NCBI GenBank assembly: GCA_027027485.1
Contig: JALVLL010000176.1
Coordinates: 1-9,788 of the forward strand
DNA from: Candidatus Bipolaricaulota bacterium
GTDB taxonomy: Bacteria; Bipolaricaulota; Bipolaricaulia; Bipolaricaulales; Bipolaricaulaceae
Length of the DNA: 9,788 nucleotides
Direction of reading: 5' to 3'
Below, one piece after another: positions 1 to 6,403 of the stretch (positions are counted from its first letter, which is position 1; every line of letters starts with the position of its first letter). A program made the position numbers and the translations under genes. The notes beneath the pieces were generated by a model that ran no database searches, had not been told where the DNA came from, and saw only the letters and a list, made by a program, of their open reading frames with translations.

Positions 1-1
1 G

Positions 2-1249
2 AACAAGCGTAAATCCCAGGACGCCCACGAGGCGATCCGGCCCACGGTGGTATCCCGCACCCCCGATTCCGTGGCGAGGTACCTCACCCCGGACCAGCGG
101 AAGCTCTACGACCTCATCTGGCGGAGATTCATCGCCACCCAGATGGCGGACGGGATCTGGAAGCGGTACCGGGTGACCCTGGAGGCCCGGGGCCATGAGT
201 TCGTGGCCTCCACTTCCGCCCCGGTCTTCCGGGGGTTCGCCGAGGTCCTCAAGGTCTCGAAGCTGGAGGACGAGGGGAACCCGTTCCCCGAGGAGCTCAA
301 GGAGGGGACCTCCGTTCCCGCTGCTAAGGTGGTCCCGTTGGAGAAGTCCACCGAGCCCCCGAAACGCTACACCGAGGGCTCTTTGGTGAAGAAGCTCGAA
401 CAGGAAGGGGTGGGGCGGCCGAGCACCTATGCCCAGATCGTCTCGGTGATCCAAGAGAGGGGTTATGTGGTGAAGGAGAAGGGTTCGCTGCGTCCCACCC
501 TCCTTGGGTTCATCGTGGCCGACTTCCTCCGGGAGTACTTCCCCGAGACGGTGCAGGCGAGCTTCACCGCCGAGATGGAGGAGGACCTGGACCGGATCCA
601 GGAGGGGGAACTCAAAGGGGAGGAGGTGCTCAGGGAGTTCTATTCCTCCCTCTCCCGGCGCCTGGAGTCGGTGGAAGAGGGCCTTTCGAAGAGGGGAAAG
701 GTCTTCAAGGCCTTGACCGACGTTCCCTGTCCCAAGTGCGGTGCCCCCATGGAAGTCCGTGTTTGGAAGGGCGAGCTTTACCTCGGTTGCAGCCGCTATC
801 CCGAATGCAAGAAGACCGAGCCCCTGCCCCCACGGGTGCCCTTCCGTTACCGGAGGGAGCGGATCGAGCTCGCCGAGGGACTGGCCCGGGCCTCCGAGGC
901 CCCGGAGGTGACATGCCCTAAATGCGGGGGCAGAATGGAGTTGAAGAAGGGCCGTTACGGCAGGTACCTCGCCTGTAAGGCGTGCGGCCATACCATGCCC
1001 GTCCCCACCGGGGTGAGGTGTCCCGCTTGTGGGAAAGGGGAGCTCGTGGAGCGCTTTTCACGCAAGAGGAAAAGCACCTTCTACGCCTGCTCCAATTATC
1101 CCGAATGCAAGTTCACCCTCCCGGGGAAGCCGGTCGGGCCGTGTGAGGGATGTGAAAAAGGGGTCCTCTACGAGGACCCCAAGCGCGGACTTATCTGCTC
1201 GAACCCCGAGTGTAGGGAGCCTTCCCTCACTCCTCGGAAAGGACCCTGA
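2..1249 (+). CDS. topA: DNA topoisomerase I (type IA), C-terminal part
   Basis: Type IA topoisomerase, which relaxes negatively supercoiled DNA by passing strands through a transient 5'-phosphotyrosine break. The frame is open from base 2, so the gene starts upstream of the window; 415 residues are visible. The visible part begins with the family motif QDAHEAIRPT, which follows the active-site tyrosine region, so the Toprim domain and catalytic Tyr are outside the window. The motif KKLEQEGVGRPSTYA near bases 388-430 is the conserved type IA core. Four C-terminal zinc ribbons follow, each with two Cys pairs, at about 728-811, 914-985, 1019-1108 and 1142-1213; they probably help bind single-stranded DNA. 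The last 23 bases overlap the end of the convergent sigma factor gene. Identity is nearly certain; only the N-terminus is missing. Confidence 0.97.
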   Translation, partial: NKRKSQDAHEAIRPTVVSRTPDSVARYLTPDQRKLYDLIWRRFIATQMADGIWKRYRVTLEARGHEFVASTSAPVFRGFAEVLKVSKLEDEGNPFPEELKEGTSVPAAKVVPLEKSTEPPKRYTEGSLVKKLEQEGVGRPSTYAQIVSVIQERGYVVKEKGSLRPTLLGFIVADFLREYFPETVQASFTAEMEEDLDRIQEGELKGEEVLREFYSSLSRRLESVEEGLSKRGKVFKALTDVPCPKCGAPMEVRVWKGELYLGCSRYPECKKTEPLPPRVPFRYRRERIELAEGLARASEAPEVTCPKCGGRMELKKGRYGRYLACKACGHTMPVPTGVRCPACGKGELVERFSRKRKSTFYACSNYPECKFTLPGKPVGPCEGCEKGVLYEDPKRGLICSNPECREPSLTPRKGP

Positions 1250-2177
1250 ATCGCTCGAGCTTCTGGAGGAGCTCCGAGCCCCGCAGCTTCTCCAGGGCCT
1301 CCTTCTGGATCTGGCGCACCCGCTCCCGGGAGATCCCGAAGATCTCCCCTACCTCGTCCAGGGTCTTAGGGGGCTGGCCGTCGAGGCCGTAGCGGAGCTC
1401 CAGGATCCGCCGCTCCCTGGGGGTGAGGTACTCCTTCAGGGCCCGGCGGAGCTCCTGTTGCAGGAGCTCCTTGAAGGTCTCCTTGGTGGGGGAGACGGCG
1501 TTCTCGTCGGCCACGAAGTCCCCCAGAACCGAGCCCTCGTCGTCGTAGCCGATGGGGGTATCCAGGGAGGCGGTGTAGTGGGCGGTGCGCTTGGCCTTGA
1601 TGATGTTCTCCACGGTGGTGTCGAGCTCCTCGGCGAGCTCCTCCAAGGAGGGCGCCTCGCCGTGCTCCTTGATATGGTCGCGCTCGGCCTGGTAGATCTT
1701 GCGGATGAGCTCGTTGATGTGGGTGGGAACCCGGATAGTACGGGAGCGGTTGGTGATGGCCCGGAGGATCGCCTGCCGGATCCACCAGGTGGCGTAGGTA
1801 GAGAACTTATAGCCCTTGCGCCAATCGAACTTCTCGATGGCCTTCATGAGGCCCAGGTTCCCCTCCTGGATGAGGTCGAGGAAGGGGAGCCCACAGCCCC
1901 GGTACTTCTTGGCGATAGAGACCACCAGCCGGAGGTTGGCCTCGGCGAGCTTCTCCCGGGCCTCCTTATCCCCGGCCTCCACCCTCTTGGCTAGCTCCAC
2001 CTCCTCTTCCTTGGTGAGGAGGGGGACCTTGGAGATCTCGTCGAAGTAAGTACGGATAGGGTTCTCGGGGGAGCGGTGGTGCTCCTCCTCTTCCTCCCAC
2101 TCCCAGAGCTCCTCCTCTACCTCGAGGTTCTCGACGTATTCCTTGGCGTTGAGTTCCTTCTCCTGCACGTTGCCCAT
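1227..2177 (-). CDS. rpoD: RNA polymerase sigma-70 factor, RpoD/SigA-like
   Basis: Promoter-recognition subunit of RNA polymerase, 316 residues. Region 1.2 is at about residues 39-72 (NPIRTYFDEISKVPLLT), region 2 at 73-152 (DLIQEGNLGLMKAIEKFD, FSTYATWWIRQAI, RTIRVPTH), region 3 at 153-235, and region 4.2 helix-turn-helix at about 271-296 (TLDEVGEIFGISRERVRQI). It resembles primary sigmas throughout but lacks a long region 1.1; the first 38 residues are short and very acidic (ELWEWEEEEEHH). The residue matching E. coli Gln437 (-12 base contact) is Arg144, while the Thr440 equivalent (Thr147) is kept. The ATG at 2177 has a good SD (AGAGGTGGT) and its own promoter. The gene is transcribed after crp but has a separate promoter. 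It could be a primary or a group-2 sigma; primary is favoured by the closeness of regions 2.4 and 4.2. Confidence 0.93.
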   Translation of the reverse strand: MGNVQEKELNAKEYVENLEVEEELWEWEEEEEHHRSPENPIRTYFDEISKVPLLTKEEEVELAKRVEAGDKEAREKLAEANLRLVVSIAKKYRGCGLPFLDLIQEGNLGLMKAIEKFDWRKGYKFSTYATWWIRQAILRAITNRSRTIRVPTHINELIRKIYQAERDHIKEHGEAPSLEELAEELDTTVENIIKAKRTAHYTASLDTPIGYDDEGSVLGDFVADENAVSPTKETFKELLQQELRRALKEYLTPRERRILELRYGLDGQPPKTLDEVGEIFGISRERVRQIQKEALEKLRGSELLQKLERFRVLSEE

Positions 2178-2180
2178 AGG

Positions 2181-2189
2181 ACCACCTCT
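2181..2189 (-). promoter_or_regulatory. Ribosome binding site of the sigma factor gene
   Basis: On the minus strand AGAGGTGGT stands a few bases before the ATG at 2177. It pairs well with the ACCTCC tail of the 16S rRNA in this window and fixes the start codon. Confidence 0.75.
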
Positions 2190-2209
2190 TTTTGTATCAG
2201 AGAAATGCT

Positions 2210-2227
2210 TTTGCCTTTGTTGGCAAA
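2210..2227 (-). promoter_or_regulatory. Inverted repeat in the sigma gene 5' UTR
   Basis: Perfect 6-bp dyad TTTGCC-N6-GGCAAA, lying roughly 6 to 24 nt after the predicted transcription start of the sigma gene. It could be an operator or a 5' stem-loop in the mRNA. The dyad is visible; its role is inferred. Confidence 0.4.
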
Positions 2228-2239
2228 CCTGCGGCTTTC

Positions 2240-2268
2240 ATTATACTGCAAAAAGTTGGCCCTGATAA
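2240..2268 (-). promoter_or_regulatory. Promoter of the sigma factor gene
   Basis: Minus strand: -35 TTATCA (2268-2263), a 17-bp spacer, and a perfect -10 TATAAT (2245-2240). The predicted start near 2233 gives a leader of about 56 nt with an SD. A GC-rich hairpin (GCCCCC/GGGGGC, 2269-2284) lies directly upstream of the -35. Confidence 0.7.
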
Positions 2269-2361
2269 GCCCCCAAAGGGGGGCGCTGTTAACTTTGAGG
2301 AGGGCCAGGGTAAACTGGGGCAAGGGTGAAGGGAGAGGATCTGTAGGAATCCCTTGGAGGA

Positions 2362-2421
2362 GATGGGGCGATAGCTCAAAGAGCAGGGTGTCATCCAACG
2401 GGAGCGGACCGACGCCCCATC
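2362..2421. other. Structured intergenic element with 9-bp closing stem
   Basis: Bases 2362-2370 (GATGGGGCG) pair perfectly with 2413-2421 (CGCCCCATC). Inside lie GCTC-AAA-GAGC (2374-2384), GGGT-GTC-ATCC (2386-2396) and a 3-bp CGG/CCG stem with a 7-base loop (2399-2411), a small cloverleaf-like layout. It is not a tRNA: loops are too short and there is no T-loop motif. I do not recognise a known riboswitch or ncRNA. The strand is unclear; the GGGT/ATCC stem needs a G-U pair and so fits the + strand better, but the flanking genes are on the minus strand. Confidence 0.35.
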
Positions 2422-2431
2422 GGGGCAAAGG

Positions 2432-2456
2432 AAAAAAGGGGACGGATACGTCCTCC
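2432..2456 (-). terminator. Probable intrinsic terminator after the Crp/Fnr gene
   Basis: On the minus strand a short stem GGACG-TATC-CGTCC (2453-2440) is followed by CC and a run of six T (2437-2432), about 35 nt after the Crp/Fnr stop codon. The stem is only 5 bp, so it may be weak and allow read-through towards the sigma gene. Confidence 0.55.
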
Positions 2457-2488
2457 TCGGAACCCATCCCGCTTCGATAGCGGCTCCT

Positions 2489-3151
2489 CTAAGCTACCTC
2501 ACACTTCCTCTTCAGGCTCTCCTCGTTCTTCACCACGATCCTGTAGCGGCTTTTGTCGAGGATCCCTTCCTGCTCCAGGCGGTTGAGGGCCAGGGTGGTG
2601 TTCTCCCGGGCCGAGGCGATCATCTCCGCCAGATCCCTGTGAGTGAGGCGGAATCCGATGAGGACACCTCCCTCGGTCCTCACCCCGAACTCCTTCGCGA
2701 GCTGCAGGAGCCGGCGCGAGAGGCGGGATTTTATATCCCTGAAGGCAACGTCCAGGAGGAGCTCCTCCAGTTCCACCATTTGCCCGTAGATCCAACGCAG
2801 TAACTGGAGGGAGGCCTCGGGGTTGTGTTTCAGCCAGGAGAGGGCACGATCGCGCTCGATCCTGACAAGGAGCGTCTCCCCCAGGGCTTGGACGAAGTGC
2901 CTCCGGCGTTCCTCCCCCAGGAGAGCTCCCTCCCCCACCAGGTCCCCGGCACCGCGGATCCCCAAAACGAGGCGCTTGCCGGTGGTGTCCAGGAGGGAGA
3001 TCTTCACGTGTCCGGACTTGATGTAGAAGATGGAATCCCCCCAGGCCCCGGGGTAGTAGATCACCTCTCGGTCCCGATATAGCTCACGTTCCCCTTTCAG
3101 GAAAAGGCCCTCCAGGCCTTCCAGCGGCTTCTTCACCTGTGAGCTAGGCAT
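2489..3151 (-). CDS. Crp/Fnr-family transcriptional regulator
   Basis: Two-domain regulator of 220 residues, the usual size for the family. The N-terminal cyclic-nucleotide-binding-like beta-roll covers about residues 25-105 (IYYPGAWGDSIFYIKSGHVK, then GDLVGEGALLG), followed by a long dimerisation helix (about 112-140) and a C-terminal winged helix-turn-helix with LTHRDLAEMIASARENTTLAL (170-189). In the cNMP pocket the Gly-Glu pair is present (73-74) and Arg83 matches CRP Arg82, but CRP Ser83 is replaced by Arg84, so cAMP binding is doubtful. No Fe-S cysteine cluster of the FNR type is seen. I chose ATG 3151 because the frame stays open into the 16S 3' end, where coding is implausible. This ATG has no SD; TATCCT lies 9 nt upstream, which fits a leaderless transcript. 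Targets are unknown. Confidence 0.88.
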   Translation of the reverse strand: MPSSQVKKPLEGLEGLFLKGERELYRDREVIYYPGAWGDSIFYIKSGHVKISLLDTTGKRLVLGIRGAGDLVGEGALLGEERRRHFVQALGETLLVRIERDRALSWLKHNPEASLQLLRWIYGQMVELEELLLDVAFRDIKSRLSRRLLQLAKEFGVRTEGGVLIGFRLTHRDLAEMIASARENTTLALNRLEQEGILDKSRYRIVVKNEESLKRKCEVA

Positions 3152-3160
3152 GGCAGGGGG

Positions 3161-3166
3161 AGGATA
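3161..3166 (-). promoter_or_regulatory. Possible -10 element for a leaderless Crp/Fnr transcript
   Basis: TATCCT on the minus strand ends 9 nt before the ATG at 3151. The -35 is weak (TTGGGA with a 15-bp spacer). It lies downstream of the 16S terminator, so the regulator would need its own promoter. Confidence 0.35.
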
Positions 3167-3228
3167 CAGCGGCGATGCGGTTCCCAAGAGGAAAGGTGGT
3201 GGTGATGAAGGAGGAATAGGTAGGATCC

Positions 3229-3260
3229 CGAAAAGAAAAAGGTCCCCTTTCCCAGGGGAC
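3229..3260 (-). terminator. Intrinsic terminator of the 16S rRNA unit
   Basis: On the minus strand GTCCCC (3260-3255) pairs with GGGGAC (3247-3242) around a 7-base loop, followed at once by CTTTTTCTTTTC (3241-3230). It lies about 75 nt past the mature 16S 3' end and ends the unit before any tRNA or 23S gene. Confidence 0.8.
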
Positions 3261-3271
3261 AGATGTCCGCT

Positions 3272-3289
3272 GTGGACAGGAGGAAACGG
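3272..3289 (-). promoter_or_regulatory. 3' arm of the pre-16S processing stem
   Basis: In the transcript this 18-nt arm (CCGTTTCCTCCTGTCCAC) pairs over its full length with the leader arm at 4940-4957, with one G-U pair. Such long-range stems around 16S are typical RNase III substrates in bacteria. Confidence 0.75.
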
Positions 3290-3333
3290 GCAGGCCCCGG
3301 AAAGGAGGCCGGTTTTTTGGGAGGTATTCTCCC

Positions 3334-4912
<1,579 letters not shown>

Positions 4913-4939
4913 AGCTCAAGGGAATTGCGGAACCTTGCT

Positions 4940-4957
4940 CCGTTCCCTCCTGTCCAC
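4940..4957 (-). promoter_or_regulatory. 5' arm of the pre-16S processing stem
   Basis: GTGGACAGGAGGGAACGG on the minus strand, about 28 nt before the mature 16S 5' end. It is complementary to the 18-nt arm at 3272-3289 in the trailer (17 Watson-Crick pairs and one G-U). Confidence 0.75.
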
Positions 4958-4958
4958 C

Positions 4959-4969
4959 TGTCAAAGACC
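4959..4969 (-). promoter_or_regulatory. boxA-like antitermination site in the 16S leader
   Basis: Minus-strand GGTCTTTGACA resembles the rRNA boxA consensus TGCTCTTTAACA in its CTTTRACA core and stands between promoter and processing stem, where boxA is expected. Known boxA sites recruit NusB/NusE; function here is inferred. Confidence 0.5.
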
Positions 4970-4970
4970 G

Positions 4971-4978
4971 ACCTCCTT
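4971..4978 (-). promoter_or_regulatory. SD-like AAGGAGGT in the 16S leader
   Basis: The leader contains AAGGAGGT, perfectly complementary to the ACCTCCTT tail of the same 16S rRNA. Six nt later a TTG opens an 18-codon frame (4964-4911, stop included) whose TAA overlaps the mature 16S 5' end. It may pair with the immature 16S tail, serve a leader peptide, or be chance. Confidence 0.3.
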
Positions 4979-4982
4979 CGTA

Positions 4983-4996
4983 CCCCCTCGCGGGGG
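4983..4996 (-). promoter_or_regulatory. GNRA-capped hairpin at the 5' end of the 16S transcript
   Basis: Minus-strand CCCCC-GCGA-GGGGG forms a 5-bp GC stem with a GNRA tetraloop, starting within a few nt of the predicted transcription start. It may stabilise the 5' end of the leader. Confidence 0.5.
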
Positions 4997-5006
4997 CAGG
5001 TCCTAT

Positions 5007-5012
5007 TATATT
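5007..5012 (+). promoter_or_regulatory. Possible -10 element for the patatin gene
   Basis: TATATT ends 10 nt before the ATG at 5023 (TATTAT at 5004-5009 is an alternative). It shares its bases with the -10 of the divergent 16S promoter. No good -35 is seen and there is no SD, so a leaderless or very short-leader transcript is inferred. Confidence 0.35.
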
Positions 5013-5013
5013 A

Positions 5014-5030
5014 ACCGCCCGTATGGCGGT
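5014..5030. promoter_or_regulatory. Dyad over the 16S promoter spacer and patatin start codon
   Basis: Perfect inverted repeat ACCGCC-N5-GGCGGT. It fills most of the 16S promoter spacer, touches its -35, and covers the patatin ATG at 5023. It could be a shared operator or, in patatin mRNA, a hairpin holding the start codon. Confidence 0.45.
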
Positions 5031-5907
5031 CAAGATGGCCCAGCACAAGGGAAAAGCCCCGCGATTGGGCCTCGCCCTGGGAGGGGGAGGGGCCCGGGGG
5101 TTCGCCCATATCGGCGTCATCCTCGGCCTCCTGGAGGAGGGCCTCGCCCCTGGCCTTTTGGCGGGGACCAGTATGGGGGCCATCGTGGCGGCCCTTTACG
5201 CCGTGGGCCAGGACTTGAAGAGGCTCTCCGAGCTCCTATCCATGTTGGACCTCAACAGGCTGTTCGGCGTGACGAACTCCTACCGGCGGGCCCTCGAGCG
5301 GGCCTTTTTGCAGTCCCTCTTCGGCGGGCTCCGGGGCCATTACCCCGGGGAGGAGGACATGAAGCTCCTTTCGCGGTTCAGGGAGTTCCTGTGGCTCCTG
5401 TGCAAGGGGAAGCGCTTCGAGGAGCTCGAGGTGGAGCTTTACGTGGTGGCCACCGACCTCAAGGGGGGGAAGGAGGTGGTCCTCCACCGGGGGGCGGTGC
5501 ACGAGGCGGTGCTGGCGAGCGCCGCCCTCCCCGGGGTCATCCCCCCGGTACCCATGGGGAGGATGCTCCTTACGGACGGGGGCGTGGTGAACAACCTCCC
5601 GGTGGATATCGCTGCCGAGAGGGGGTGCGACGTGGTACTGGGGGTCCTCCTCCGGACGGAGACGGGGTTCGAGCCCCGGACCCCGGCGGATGTCCTCCTG
5701 AGGAGCTTCTCCGTGGCATCCCGGAGGCTCCTCGAGATGAAGATCGAGCGGGCGAGGTCCCTCCTCGGGGAGGGGCTCGTCATCATCCGGCCCGAGGTCT
5801 CGGGGATCGGGGCGCTGGAGTTCCACAAGGTGCGCGAGGCGCTGGAGGCGGGCAGGGAGGCGGTGAAGCCGTGTATCAAGGTCCTGAAGGACCTCCTTCG
5901 GGGGTAA
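5023..5907 (+). CDS. Patatin-like phospholipase (RssA/YlbK type)
   Basis: Predicted serine acyl hydrolase of 294 residues acting on membrane lipid or acyl esters with a Ser-Asp dyad. The oxyanion-hole motif GGGGARG is at residues 20-26, the nucleophile elbow GTSMG at 48-52 (Ser50), and the catalytic Asp-Gly-Gly at 185-187 (LLTDGGVVNNLPV). No signal peptide is seen, so it is probably cytoplasmic or membrane-associated. Length and motif order match small bacterial patatins. ATG 5023 and ATG 5035 are both possible starts; neither has an SD. The 5' end overlaps the divergent 16S promoter, so transcription of the two could interfere. It converges on the ACT-domain gene with only 2 nt between the stop codons. 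The substrate is unknown. Confidence 0.92.
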   Translation: MAVKMAQHKGKAPRLGLALGGGGARGFAHIGVILGLLEEGLAPGLLAGTSMGAIVAALYAVGQDLKRLSELLSMLDLNRLFGVTNSYRRALERAFLQSLFGGLRGHYPGEEDMKLLSRFREFLWLLCKGKRFEELEVELYVVATDLKGGKEVVLHRGAVHEAVLASAALPGVIPPVPMGRMLLTDGGVVNNLPVDIAAERGCDVVLGVLLRTETGFEPRTPADVLLRSFSVASRRLLEMKIERARSLLGEGLVIIRPEVSGIGALEFHKVREALEAGREAVKPCIKVLKDLLRG

Positions 5908-5909
5908 AC

Positions 5910-6326
5910 CTATCTCCTCTCCCCGCCGAGAAGGTCCAGGGCCCTCCCGTTGTTGTCGCAGGCCATGACGACGAGGCTCTTTTCCGACCATTCCGGGGCG
6001 GTGGCGTAGAGCCGCAGTATATCCACGCCGTGGCGCCGCAGGGCCTCCGCCACCCGGCGCAGGAACCCGGGGCGATGGGGGAGCTCCAGGAGGATCACCT
6101 CCTCCATCTCCACTTCGTACTCCGCGTCCCTGAGCGTGTCCCGGGCGTATGTCTGGGCGTCGGTGATCAGGTGGATCTCGGCCTCGCCGTCCCGGGCGGA
6201 GCCGTAAACGGCGATGATGTTTATGCCCTTTTCCGCGAGGAGCGCGGCGATATTCGCGAGAAGCCCCACCCGGTTGGGGGCCTTGACCACGATCTCGCGT
6301 ATCAACGTGGCTCCCTGTGCCTTCAT
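5910..6326 (-). CDS. Tandem ACT-domain protein
   Basis: Small protein of 138 residues consisting of two ACT domains, about residues 8-68 (IREIVVKAPNRVGLLANIAA) and 76-132 (VILLELPHRPGFLRRVAEAL). Each has the start strand and the Pro-x-Gly-Leu/Phe-Leu turn before the first helix, typical of ligand-binding ACT folds. There is no catalytic domain, so it is likely a stand-alone amino-acid or small-molecule sensor; ligand and partner are unknown. No SD precedes the ATG at 6326, but TATACT lies 10 nt upstream. It is divergent from the O-antigen ligase gene, with 77 bp between their start codons, and convergent with patatin. Confidence 0.85.
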   Translation of the reverse strand: MKAQGATLIREIVVKAPNRVGLLANIAALLAEKGINIIAVYGSARDGEAEIHLITDAQTYARDTLRDAEYEVEMEEVILLELPHRPGFLRRVAEALRRHGVDILRLYATAPEWSEKSLVVMACDNNGRALDLLGGERR

Positions 6327-6336
6327 TCCAACCCGG

Positions 6337-6342
6337 AGTATA
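6337..6342 (-). promoter_or_regulatory. Likely -10 element of the ACT-domain gene
   Basis: Minus-strand TATACT (five of six consensus bases) ends 10 nt before the ATG at 6326, placing the transcription start about 4 nt before the start codon. No clear -35 at 17 bp. Confidence 0.5.
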
Positions 6343-6365
6343 ACGCCCCGGGAGGAAGCGCCCAG

Positions 6366-6394
6366 TTTCCACTTCGGACGGGGGACGCTAAGAT
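6366..6394 (+). promoter_or_regulatory. Promoter of the O-antigen ligase-like gene
   Basis: TTTCCA (6366-6371), 17-bp spacer, TAAGAT (6389-6394); each hexamer matches four of six consensus bases. The -10 ends 9 nt before the ATG at 6404, so the mRNA would be nearly leaderless; no SD is present. Confidence 0.45.
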
Positions 6395-6403
6395 CTCGCT
6401 GTC

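Larger units (their letters stand above)
5005..5033 (-). promoter_or_regulatory. Promoter of the 16S rRNA gene
   Basis: Minus strand: -35 TTGACC (5033-5028), exactly 17 bp, and a perfect -10 TATAAT (5010-5005), the strongest promoter match in the window. The predicted start is near 4998, so the leader is about 85 nt. The -35 lies inside the first codons of the divergent patatin gene, and the spacer carries a 17-bp dyad. Confidence 0.85.

Noticed and set aside
1029..1994. Plus-strand frame of 321 codons opposite the sigma gene
   Set aside because: It is the antisense shadow of sigma with Leu/Gly-rich repeats and no family resemblance.
2365..2418. tRNA gene
   Set aside because: A closing stem and TAGCTC-like D-arm start are present, but loops are 3 nt, there is no T-loop GTTCRA motif and total length is too short.
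2117..2467. Minus-strand frame of 116 codons across the crp-sigma intergenic region
   Set aside because: It runs through the sigma promoter and into the sigma gene in another frame, with no recognisable domain and no SD.
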